Of a stretch of 64,000 nt of DNA, positions 57,020-64,000 are shown in pieces. The stretch is from NCBI RefSeq assembly GCF_040137905.1, contig NZ_JBEFDG010000068.1:1-64000 (forward strand), in the 5' to 3' direction. Source of the DNA: Corticimicrobacter sp040137905 (GTDB taxonomy: Bacteria; Pseudomonadota; Gammaproteobacteria; Burkholderiales; Burkholderiaceae_B). A program made the position numbers and the translations under genes. Under the pieces are notes generated by a model. That model was not told the origin of the DNA and did no database searches. It worked only from the letters and a program-made list of their open reading frames with translations. Numbering within the stretch: position 1 is the stretch's first letter; every line of letters begins with the position of its first letter.

Positions 57020-57032
57020 CAGGAATTTTCAC

Positions 57033-57740
57033 ATGCAGAACGCTCCGCTCAACCAACCGCTCGCCGACGAAGAGCTCGACCAGCTGGATGCGCTGCTGGC
57101 GCAGATCGGCCCCAACTCCATGACGCTCGAAATGGTCGATGGCTATTTCGCCGCCCTGCTGTGCAGCCCGGAACTGGTACAGCCCAGCGGCTGGCTGCCA
57201 CGCATCTGGGGTGAAGGCTACAGCCTGGAAAGCGAAGAACAGTTCACGCTGGCTACCACCTTGCTGATGCGCCACTGGAATGCCGTTGCCGCGTCTCTGC
57301 GTGCCATGCAGGATAGTGAAACCCCCTATCAGCCTGTCGTGCAGGAAGACGATGACGGCGTGATCCTGGGCAATGACTGGGCCATGGGCTTCCTGGAAGG
57401 CATCGATACCAGCCCGGCCGGCTGGGATGAGTTGCTTGACAGCGATGACCCGGAAAACCCCCTGATCCCCTTCATGATCCTGGCCTACGAAAATGACCCG
57501 GATCCGGAAATGCGCGCCAAAGAGATCTCCCCCGAGGAACGCGAATTCGTGCTGGGTGCCATGATCGATGGCCTGGAAGCCGTCTACAACTACTTCGAGC
57601 CCATGCGCCAGGCTGGCAGCGCCTCGCGTGAACCGGTGCGGCGCAGCGAGCCCAAGACGGGCCGCAACGATCCCTGCTCCTGCGGCAGCGGCCGCAAGTA
57701 CAAGCAATGCTGCGGCGCAGCCACCCCGACGCAACACTGA
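57033..57740 (+). CDS. UPF0149 family protein with SEC-C zinc motif
   Basis: A 235-residue protein. The UPF0149 domain (YgfB/YecA-like) covers about residues 10-190, with MTLEMVDGYFAALLCSPELV. A C-terminal SEC-C metal-binding motif, CSCGSGRKYKQCCG, lies at about residues 212-228, as at the end of SecA. The E. coli homologue YecA binds zinc or iron and associates with SecB or ribosomes. The ATG at 57033 follows AGGAA directly after the tRNA terminator. Confidence 0.92.
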   Translation: MQNAPLNQPLADEELDQLDALLAQIGPNSMTLEMVDGYFAALLCSPELVQPSGWLPRIWGEGYSLESEEQFTLATTLLMRHWNAVAASLRAMQDSETPYQPVVQEDDDGVILGNDWAMGFLEGIDTSPAGWDELLDSDDPENPLIPFMILAYENDPDPEMRAKEISPEEREFVLGAMIDGLEAVYNYFEPMRQAGSASREPVRRSEPKTGRNDPCSCGSGRKYKQCCGAATPTQH

Positions 57741-57772
57741 TCCCGGCAAGCCATGATGGCGCTCACGCAACC

Positions 57773-58279
57773 ATGCTGAAGAAACGCATCTACCTGGCCG
57801 GTTTCGATGTATTCCGGCCAGATGCAATCGCCTATGGTCAATATCTGCGCACGCTCTGCAGCGAGCATGGTTTCGAAGGTCTGTATCCGCTCGATAACGC
57901 CACCCCTGCAGATCTGCGCGGAGCAGAACTGGCGCACTGGATCTGTCGTGCCAATCTCGACCTGATCGATCGTGCCGATATGGTGGTGGCCAATGCCAAT
58001 CCCTTCAGGGGTGCCGAACCGGACTCCGGCACCGTCTTCGAAATGGGCTACGCCCATGCACTGGGAAAGCCGGTGTGGTGCTATACGGACATGGCCGGCT
58101 CGCTGATTGAACAGCTCGATGCCGAATGGCACGAAGACGCACAGCGCCATGCCGACCTCCAGGGCTACACCGTGGAAGACTTCGGTCTGAATCTCAACCT
58201 GATGCTGGCCTGCTCGGCCGAAGTGGTCCAGGGCGATATAGCTGACTGCCTGACGCGGATGGCGGCACGCTACGCCTGA
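57773..58279 (+). CDS. Nucleoside 2-deoxyribosyltransferase family protein
   Basis: A 168-residue single-domain protein. The N-terminal IYLAGFDVFRPDA, the central DLIDRADMVVANANPFRG and the catalytic-Glu region SGTVFEMGYAHALGKPV match the nucleoside 2-deoxyribosyltransferase fold. Such enzymes exchange bases between deoxynucleosides or hydrolyse deoxynucleoside monophosphates. The start at 57773 fits the family. It overlaps the convergent LysR gene by 10 bp at the 3' end. Confidence 0.9.
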   Translation: MLKKRIYLAGFDVFRPDAIAYGQYLRTLCSEHGFEGLYPLDNATPADLRGAELAHWICRANLDLIDRADMVVANANPFRGAEPDSGTVFEMGYAHALGKPVWCYTDMAGSLIEQLDAEWHEDAQRHADLQGYTVEDFGLNLNLMLACSAEVVQGDIADCLTRMAARYA

Positions 58280-59184
58280 GCCGCCGCCCTGCCCAGGGCC
58301 AGGCGTGCCTGCAGGAACTCGATGAATACTCGCGTCTTGGCTGGCAGCATGCGTGATGGAAAAAGTGCCAGGAACGGGATGGGAGGGAACGTCCAGTCCG
58401 GCAATACCCTCACCAGATTGTCACCCGGCGACTGAATCTGCATGTCTTGAGCATTGAGCGGCACGATCCCCATGCCCAACTCGGCCAGTTGGCGCAGCAT
58501 CGACACATTGTTGACGGCCATTTTCCCCGCCACAGCCACCTTTTCACGCCGTCCCTGATTCTGCAGCGTCCAGAACGTACCTTCGCGCCCCCCCGAACTG
58601 CGCAGGCAATCGTGACGCACCAGGTCGCCCGGTTCCTGGGGTACACCGTGCTGTTCGATATAACTGCGCGAAGCATACAGCCCCAGATCGATCACGCCGA
58701 TCTGTCGCGCCACCACATTCGAATCCGGCTGGCGACCAAAACGCAGCACGATATCGTAAGGATCCGACAGCAGATCGATATGCTGGATGCTGAGATCGAT
58801 CTCGCAATGGATGCCCGGATATTTTTCCTGGAACTCGCACAGCAGCGTTGGCATGCGCAGCAGCGCAAAGCTGGCCGGCATCGAAATGCGCAACTCTCCC
58901 TTGGGTTGCTGTGCCACCTCGACCAGCGCCTCGTGGGCAATCGCGGCCTCGGCCACGATCTCGCGACAGCGTTCGAAATACACCCCGCCGGCCTCGGTCA
59001 GCTCCACTTTGCGGGTACTGCGCTTGAGCAGCTTGACGCCGATGCCCCGCTCCAGCCCGGCAATCCGGCGCGACAGCGTCGAGGCAGGCATGTGCAGGGC
59101 ATCGGCTGCACGCGTAAAGCTCTTGGTCTTGGCGATCTCGACAAACAGCGCCATATCGTCCAGCGACGGGCGTGTCGTATCCAT
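58270..59184 (-). CDS. LysR-type transcriptional regulator
   Basis: A 304-residue regulator. The N-terminal winged helix (about 5-65, FVEIAKTKSFTRAADALHMPASTLSRRIAGLE) and the C-terminal substrate-binding domain (about 92-295) match the CrgA/DsdC-like LysR group common in Burkholderiales. It is divergent from the DUF4148 gene across about 217 bp. The 5' side of that gap holds the only nearby candidate target. The effector is unknown. Confidence 0.93.
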   Translation of the reverse strand: MDTTRPSLDDMALFVEIAKTKSFTRAADALHMPASTLSRRIAGLERGIGVKLLKRSTRKVELTEAGGVYFERCREIVAEAAIAHEALVEVAQQPKGELRISMPASFALLRMPTLLCEFQEKYPGIHCEIDLSIQHIDLLSDPYDIVLRFGRQPDSNVVARQIGVIDLGLYASRSYIEQHGVPQEPGDLVRHDCLRSSGGREGTFWTLQNQGRREKVAVAGKMAVNNVSMLRQLAELGMGIVPLNAQDMQIQSPGDNLVRVLPDWTFPPIPFLALFPSRMLPAKTRVFIEFLQARLALGRAAAQA

Positions 59185-59401
59185 ACCCTGTTTTCCTTGA
59201 AGCAGACACGTGCCGACAATATGTCAGCGCCTTTGGTTCCCCAACCATTATTCCATAAATGGAATTGTATTTGCGCAAAACACCTATTTTTCACCCTGGG
59301 GAAAACGCGCACAATTCACCCATCGAATCGAGCTTGAAACCAACAGGGACAAGGGTCCCAACAAACTCGACTCTGAATTCCTTTATCCTGATTACGGAGT
59401 A

Positions 59402-59716
59402 ATGAATATGAACACCCTGCTCAAGACCGCTGCCCTTTCCCTCTCCCTGAGCCTGGCCGCTGGTGCTGCTTATGCCGATACGGTTGAATTTACCGAACTG
59501 ACCTACCCGGTCATTCAGGACACGAGCAGCAAGAGCCGCGCCGATGTCGTGCAGGAACTGGATGCCGCACGCGCTGCCGGCCAACTCGACTTCACCGAAC
59601 TGAGCTACCCGGTAACCGCAGCCGATCATCAGGCCAGCAACCTGAGCCGCGCCCAGGTGCGTGAGGATCTGCGCGCCTACCGCACCCAGCACCCCGACGA
59701 GCACATTGCTTCGTAA
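59402..59716 (+). CDS. Secreted DUF4148 protein with duplicated motif
   Basis: A 104-residue protein with a signal peptide (about 1-25, ending AAYA). The mature part consists of two similar units: VEFTELTYPV (28-37) and LDFTELSYPV (62-71), each followed by an SRAxVxxxL helix (SRADVVQEL and SRAQVREDL). The SRAQVREDL segment is the DUF4148 core. GGAG lies before the ATG. DUF4148 proteins are numerous in Burkholderiales and often stress-induced. Function unknown. It lies 4 bp from the convergent lipoprotein gene. Confidence 0.85.
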   Translation: MNMNTLLKTAALSLSLSLAAGAAYADTVEFTELTYPVIQDTSSKSRADVVQELDAARAAGQLDFTELSYPVTAADHQASNLSRAQVREDLRAYRTQHPDEHIAS

Positions 59717-59720
59717 TGGC

Positions 59721-60014
59721 TCAATGGCCTGCGATGCGCAGCGCCTTGTCAACGGACTGCTGCCATGCCGGCGAGCAGTTCTCGCCGCCGTCGCGCACAC
59801 CGAATACTCGCCAGTGCGCGGCGCGGCACCATTCGGCCGAACCGTAGTCAGGGCCATGTCCCTGACCATCGGACACACCTGCAGCTTCGTCCACCCAGGC
59901 ATACCAGGCTTGGCTACCTATTTCAGGATGAGCCTTGGCATCGGATGTGCTGCCTGTGTGCTGGCAACCGGCCAGCAATCCGGCCAACGCCAGCAGGACA
60001 ATTGTTTTTTTCAT
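59721..60014 (-). CDS. Small secreted lipoprotein
   Basis: A 97-residue protein with a lipoprotein signal peptide and lipobox LLAGC (Cys17). The mature part has two cysteines (in AEWCRAAHW and GENCSPAW) that could form a disulfide, and several Trp residues. The start at 60014 gives the typical MKKTIVLLAL, and the 20-residue upstream extension is rejected. No known family is recognised. Confidence 0.78.
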   Translation of the reverse strand: MKKTIVLLALAGLLAGCQHTGSTSDAKAHPEIGSQAWYAWVDEAAGVSDGQGHGPDYGSAEWCRAAHWRVFGVRDGGENCSPAWQQSVDKALRIAGH

Positions 60015-60081
60015 GTATGACTCCTTGTGCCGACGATTGTAGATACACGGGCTAAAGTAACACAATGCTGCCACCTGTTTG

Positions 60082-61356
60082 CTACAGCATCAGTATCCAG
60101 CCTGCGGCAAGCACCATGCAGGCCAGCGTGACAGGAACGCCTGCACGGGCAAACTCACCGAACGAAATCTTCACCCCGCAAGTCGCTGCCTGCTCGACCA
60201 CGATAATGCCGGCCAGACTGCCGAACACAATCAGGTTGCTGGAGAAACCGGTGCCCAGCACCAGCGCCGCCCCCAGCGCATCGGCATGGCCGACAGGGTC
60301 CAGCACGGGCACCAGCAGCATGACGGCAGGATTGTTGCCGACGATATTGCTCAGCGCGCCTCCTACCAGAAACAGGGAAATCGGATCATTCAGGTTGATG
60401 CCTGCGCTGCGCAGGTCGGCCAGCAACGTCTGCGGCAGGCCGGTGGTCGCCATGGCACCGTTGACGACGAACAGGCCCATGATCAGCAACAGCAGGTTGC
60501 CATCCACATGGCCCAGCATGTCGCTCGAGGCAATCTTGCGATTGATGAGCAGCACGCTGGCCGCCCCCAGCGCGATCAGTTCCTTGGGCCAGTCGCTCAG
60601 CACGAAGGCAGCCACCACCGCCAGCGTCACGATACCGGCCTTGCAGGTTTCCCATACATTGAGCACGACCTCGTCCCTGGTCGCATCCGCTGCGCTCGCA
60701 TCTGCCGTACCTGCATCGGCTGCCGGCGCAGCCGCCGCCCCTGTCGTGGCAGACAGCGTCCAGCGCCCCCGGTACATGAATGCCACGATCCCCCAGATAA
60801 TGGGCAGAGACAGCAGCGCCGGCAATAGGGTCACCTCCAGGAAACCGTTGAAGGACAGGCCCAGCCCCTGGGCGGCAATCATGTTCTGAGGACTGCCGAT
60901 CAGGGTGCCCGAGGATCCTGTGTTGGCAGCAAAGCAGAAGGCCAGCAGAAAAGGCACCGGATTGAGTCCGCGTGCCAATGTCAGGGCCACCAGCAGCGGC
61001 GTCATCGCCACGACCACGACATCATTGGTCAGTAGAGACGACAGCAGGCCGGCCACGCCGATGAGCACTGCCAGCAACACGGGCGGGCTGACCGGCAGCA
61101 GGGCCACGCGGCGGGCTGTCCAGGCGTAGAACCCGGACACGACGAAAGCCGCCGACACCACCATCAGGCCAAACAGCATGCCGACACTGCGATAGTCGAT
61201 CGCATCCCAGGCAGCCTTGGGCGTGATGCTGCCGGTTGCCATCAGCGCCAGGGCACCGACCACGGCAGCGCCGGTCCGGTCTACCTTGAACCCGGGCAAC
61301 TTGCCGAATCCCATGGCGACATAGACCAGCAGGAATATCAGGAGCGTGAGATCCAT
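60082..61356 (-). CDS. SLC13/ArsB-type anion permease
   Basis: A 424-residue transporter of the ion transporter superfamily with about 11 membrane helices. The SLLTNDVVVVAMTPL and FAANTGSSGTLIGSPQNMIAA segments are the conserved hairpin motifs of the ArsB/CitM/SLC13 group. A loop near residues 205-225 is rich in Ala, Asp and Thr. Candidate substrates are dicarboxylates, citrate, sulfate or arsenite. The absence of ars genes nearby argues against arsenite. Confidence 0.87.
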   Translation of the reverse strand: MDLTLLIFLLVYVAMGFGKLPGFKVDRTGAAVVGALALMATGSITPKAAWDAIDYRSVGMLFGLMVVSAAFVVSGFYAWTARRVALLPVSPPVLLAVLIGVAGLLSSLLTNDVVVVAMTPLLVALTLARGLNPVPFLLAFCFAANTGSSGTLIGSPQNMIAAQGLGLSFNGFLEVTLLPALLSLPIIWGIVAFMYRGRWTLSATTGAAAAPAADAGTADASAADATRDEVVLNVWETCKAGIVTLAVVAAFVLSDWPKELIALGAASVLLINRKIASSDMLGHVDGNLLLLIMGLFVVNGAMATTGLPQTLLADLRSAGINLNDPISLFLVGGALSNIVGNNPAVMLLVPVLDPVGHADALGAALVLGTGFSSNLIVFGSLAGIIVVEQAATCGVKISFGEFARAGVPVTLACMVLAAGWILML

Positions 61357-61435
61357 GGCAGAAAGGCACCTCAGGCGGGCGCATCATAATGTGGGAACGG
61401 CATCATGATACGCGATGCACGGGTAGACAATGCAC

Positions 61436-63430
61436 TCAGTCCGTCAGGCGCAATTCCGTCAGGGTACCGGCAATGGTCGCAAAGACCTCCGGCAGGTCGC
61501 TGACGTTGCGGGCATCGAAGAAATAGCCAGGGCCGCTGGCACAATTGCGCATCAGGTTGATGGCAGCCTGCCCGACATCCTTGCCCAGCGTGACGGTATA
61601 GACCCGGATGCCGTTGCCGTCGGCCTTGACGTTGGCGCACAGTTCAGCCATATATCGGTTATAGGCGCTGGCACTCAGCCGGCCGCGCCGGGCCGCCGTA
61701 TCGTTGCCATCCTTGCCTGTATCCCAGCCCGCATGGTAGCCAATATCGGTATCGTGGCTGCGGCAATCCTGCGCATAATTGTCCGGCCTCATGGCACGCG
61801 GATCATGCGGTTTCAACGCATCGACAGGACACTGCGAGAAATTCGGTACCTCATTGCTCCTGACCTGGATATCCTCTTCGGCACGCACTGCCTGCGACTC
61901 GGGCACCCAGCTCACGCAGACGTCACGCCAGCCCATGACGGGCCGCCCCCACCAGTCGGTACCGGTCTGTACATATTTGCGTTCCGTACGGGAACAGGCC
62001 TGGTAGGCATAGGCCAACCTGAACCAGGCCTGCCTTTCTGCGTTGATTTCACGCGTCACCACAGGCGCGTTATCACCATCGGTCAGCAGCACGATCACTT
62101 TATTGAGACGCCCGGGATCGGGATCACGAGGCATCTCGGCACTGCCCCAGCCGGCAGCACCACGCCACGCGGGAGAAAGCATGCGCCAGGCCCACAGCAA
62201 CCCTGCCGGCACGCCGGTACCGCCATAGGATCGCATGCCGTCAATCGCCGCATCCAGCGATTGACGTGTGTTATCCAGGAAGCGCACAGGGGTATCCAGG
62301 CAGTACTGCGGCTCCATGGCCAGATTGATCTGGAAAGCATTTTGTCCTGCCTGCTTGAAGGCAACTATTCGCCGATCGTAGTTGAACCGGCCTGGTACGG
62401 CCTCGAACTCAGGATAGGCACTCCCCGCTCGTTGCAGGTGAGGCGGGTAGAAATCCAAGATCCTGGCACCACTGGGAAGGCGGGCCAGCCCCCCTTCGTT
62501 CAAAAGATAACTGTACGTCGCCATCAAAGGCTGGAAGCGTGCTGCGGGCGTCAATGCCTGTGCGGGCAATGGATGCCCTGCCTGCCAGCTTCCGGCAGGC
62601 TCGGCAATACACCCGGACCAGCGCTGCTGGATATAGTTGGCAGAAACCGCAGCACCATTGAGCCAGCCCCGGGCACTGGCGATCCCACCGACATTGACCA
62701 CATCTGTAAACGGTACCAGGCCGATATAGACCCCATCCGGTGCGCCCTGCTGGCGGGCCGCCTGAGCGGCATCCAGCACCGTCTTGACCAGATCCTTGGC
62801 AGCCTGCTTGAGCACGGTCATTCGTTTGGGGCTATCGAAATCCATCGAACCCGTATTGTCCAGCGCCATGACCAGCTCCAGATCACTGCGCGTACGTCGC
62901 ACGGCCTGGTTACTGGCCGATAGCGCCCAGGCGGTCTGCTTGAAATAGCCGGTGCTGATCAGGGGCAGTTCGCCCGTCACGCGCATTTTCACGAACTGGC
63001 CGGACAGGTAGCTGTTGTTGGCTCCCCCCCGCTCTTCGATGTATTCGATATGAAAGTCGTCCAAGGCCACCTGACTGCTCAGGAAGCCAGCCGGCATATT
63101 GCTCAGAAAATAATGATAGGCATCGTTGCGCCATGCCGCCTCATCCCTGGAACCCTCGACGGGCGCGTTATAGACCGACAGACTGCGCCCGGCAGAAATG
63201 ACTGCCGCATCAAGCGCATTCTGCAGTCGGGATTGCGCCACGTTGTAGCGAATCATGTCGATGGCGGCGAAGGTTCCACCCAGCATCAGGGTGGCACTCA
63301 CCAAAAAAGTCAGCGCCACCGCACCGCGCTCGCCGCCACGCAAGCGCCCGCCCGCCCGCAAACGGCGCCCCATCCGCCGCCCCCATCCTGCATCCTGACG
63401 CTGCAGCCTCGTCCTTATGGAAGCCTCCAT
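61436..63430 (-). CDS. Tad-type pilus assembly protein with VWA domain (TadG-like)
   Basis: A 664-residue protein. An N-terminal basic region is followed by GAVALTFLVSATLMLGGTFA, a type IV pilin-like helix of the TadE/TadG class. The middle and C-terminal parts form a von Willebrand A domain with the MIDAS start ALDNTGSMD and a later VLLTDGDNA. Such proteins are minor structural or anchoring components of Flp/Tad pili or bind host or matrix ligands. The start at 63430 has AGGAGAG upstream. It lies next to a second TadE-like gene, so a larger tad locus probably continues to the right. Confidence 0.87.
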   Translation of the reverse strand: MEASIRTRLQRQDAGWGRRMGRRLRAGGRLRGGERGAVALTFLVSATLMLGGTFAAIDMIRYNVAQSRLQNALDAAVISAGRSLSVYNAPVEGSRDEAAWRNDAYHYFLSNMPAGFLSSQVALDDFHIEYIEERGGANNSYLSGQFVKMRVTGELPLISTGYFKQTAWALSASNQAVRRTRSDLELVMALDNTGSMDFDSPKRMTVLKQAAKDLVKTVLDAAQAARQQGAPDGVYIGLVPFTDVVNVGGIASARGWLNGAAVSANYIQQRWSGCIAEPAGSWQAGHPLPAQALTPAARFQPLMATYSYLLNEGGLARLPSGARILDFYPPHLQRAGSAYPEFEAVPGRFNYDRRIVAFKQAGQNAFQINLAMEPQYCLDTPVRFLDNTRQSLDAAIDGMRSYGGTGVPAGLLWAWRMLSPAWRGAAGWGSAEMPRDPDPGRLNKVIVLLTDGDNAPVVTREINAERQAWFRLAYAYQACSRTERKYVQTGTDWWGRPVMGWRDVCVSWVPESQAVRAEEDIQVRSNEVPNFSQCPVDALKPHDPRAMRPDNYAQDCRSHDTDIGYHAGWDTGKDGNDTAARRGRLSASAYNRYMAELCANVKADGNGIRVYTVTLGKDVGQAAINLMRNCASGPGYFFDARNVSDLPEVFATIAGTLTELRLTD

Positions 63431-63468
63431 GTCGCTCTCCTGTGCCAGCGCTTGCGCGGGCAGGGTTC

Positions 63469-64000
63469 TCATTGCAACGTGCTCAAATCTGCAAAGCGTG
63501 GCCGATAGAACGCCCGGCTTTCCAGCAGCCGCTTGCCGCCCAGGGCCCGCCAGAAGCTGCCACTGATGGCAAACGGCTCAAAATCCATGAAGGTCTCGAC
63601 CACCACCACGCTGTCGACCTCGCCAGCCACCGCCGGTTTCGCCATGGGCTGGGGAAAACCGTCTGGCGGTGTCAGCCTGCTGGTGACCGTGCCCCCATAG
63701 CTGTCACCGGCATAGGTCCGGCGCCACTGCGGCGCATTTTTCCAGGCGGCACCCTTGCCTTTGTCCTCGGCCACATACAGGCTGATGACCAGCCGGCCAT
63801 GCGCCCGGTAATTGAGCGGCGTCATCAGGTCGGTCATGATCGCGCCATAGGCACAGACATCATCGGTATCCGCACAGCGCCCCTGATCCTTCAGGCCACG
63901 CTGCATGGCCACACCATTGGCCACGGTGAATGCCGCGCGGTCCAGCACGGAGGCCGCCCGGAAGTACTGGTACAGTTCAAAAGAACCGATAATGATGAAC
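63469..64000 (-). CDS. TadE-like pilin-related protein (partial, continues beyond the window)
   Basis: The reading frame is open to the right edge. The visible C-terminal 176 residues begin FIIIGSFELYQYFRAASVLD, which fits the end of a TadE-type N-terminal helix with its conserved Glu. The rest is a soluble domain with two cysteines near residues 41-50 of the visible part. The start codon lies outside the window. It lies 38 bp upstream of the VWA-containing TadG-like gene and is most likely in the same operon. Confidence 0.75.
   Translation of the reverse strand, partial: FIIIGSFELYQYFRAASVLDRAAFTVANGVAMQRGLKDQGRCADTDDVCAYGAIMTDLMTPLNYRAHGRLVISLYVAEDKGKGAAWKNAPQWRRTYAGDSYGGTVTSRLTPPDGFPQPMAKPAVAGEVDSVVVVETFMDFEPFAISGSFWRALGGKRLLESRAFYRPRFADLSTLQ

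Overview
The window reads as a chromosomal segment of a betaproteobacterium of the order Burkholderiales, most likely an Alcaligenaceae-type organism. The reasons are the high GC content, the gene orders lepA-lepB-rnc-era-recO, rpoE-mucA-mucB-mucD and yceD-rpmF-plsX-fabH-fabD-fabG-acpP-fabF, an EpsC-type serine acetyltransferase, a DUF4148 protein, and an Fnr-controlled cbb3 oxidase. The genus is inferred and cannot be fixed from the sequence alone. I see no rRNA, insertion sequence, prophage or CRISPR array.

Layout. 0.1-3.3 kb: a PepSY membrane protein with a His-rich loop, a DUF2946 protein and an old-yellow-enzyme reductase. 3.5-7.1 kb: corC-lnt and cysE. 7.2-16.5 kb: recO-era-rnc-lepB-lepA, then the envelope-stress operon mucD-mucB-mucA-rpoE with a YgfX-like membrane protein. 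16.5-23.1 kb: the fatty acid/phospholipid cluster with rpmF and yceD. 23.2-28.1 kb: a diguanylate cyclase, clpB with a heat-shock-type promoter, and an oxygen-sensing fnr. 28.3-30.9 kb: a two-gene module (AEC permease plus bicupin oxalate decarboxylase) with a 25-bp palindromic operator and a very AT-rich upstream region. 30.9-36.0 kb: a cbb3 cytochrome oxidase locus (ccoNOQP, a short FixH-like gene, ccoS and a remarkable ccoI). 36.1-42.7 kb: aceA, queF and nrdA-nrdB-yfaE with paired NrdR boxes. 42.8-48 kb: a chemoreceptor, mtfA, a Bcr/CflA exporter, and an NmrA-like reductase divergent from an HxlR regulator. 48-56.6 kb: mutS, roxA, a lipoprotein, a decayed DUF4186 gene, bamC-dapA, an M50 protease and a YciO-type protein. 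56.7-57.0 kb: tRNA-Pro, tRNA-Arg and tRNA-His. 57-64 kb: a UPF0149/SEC-C protein, a deoxyribosyltransferase-like protein, a LysR regulator, DUF4148, a lipoprotein, an SLC13/ArsB-type transporter and Tad-type pilus genes running off the right edge.

The most interesting locus is the cbb3 region. The gene where ccoI/fixI is expected encodes all eight transmembrane helices of a P1B copper ATPase, including the CPC motif. The actuator domain and the whole phosphorylation/nucleotide-binding domain are missing, in one uninterrupted frame. It is preceded by two tandem Fnr boxes, and ccoN has another. ccoG is absent and the FixH/CcoH-like protein is half length, so the whole biogenesis module looks reduced. 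The second notable system is the oxalate decarboxylase/permease pair. It could form an oxalate-formate exchange cycle that generates proton motive force, if the permease exchanges these anions.
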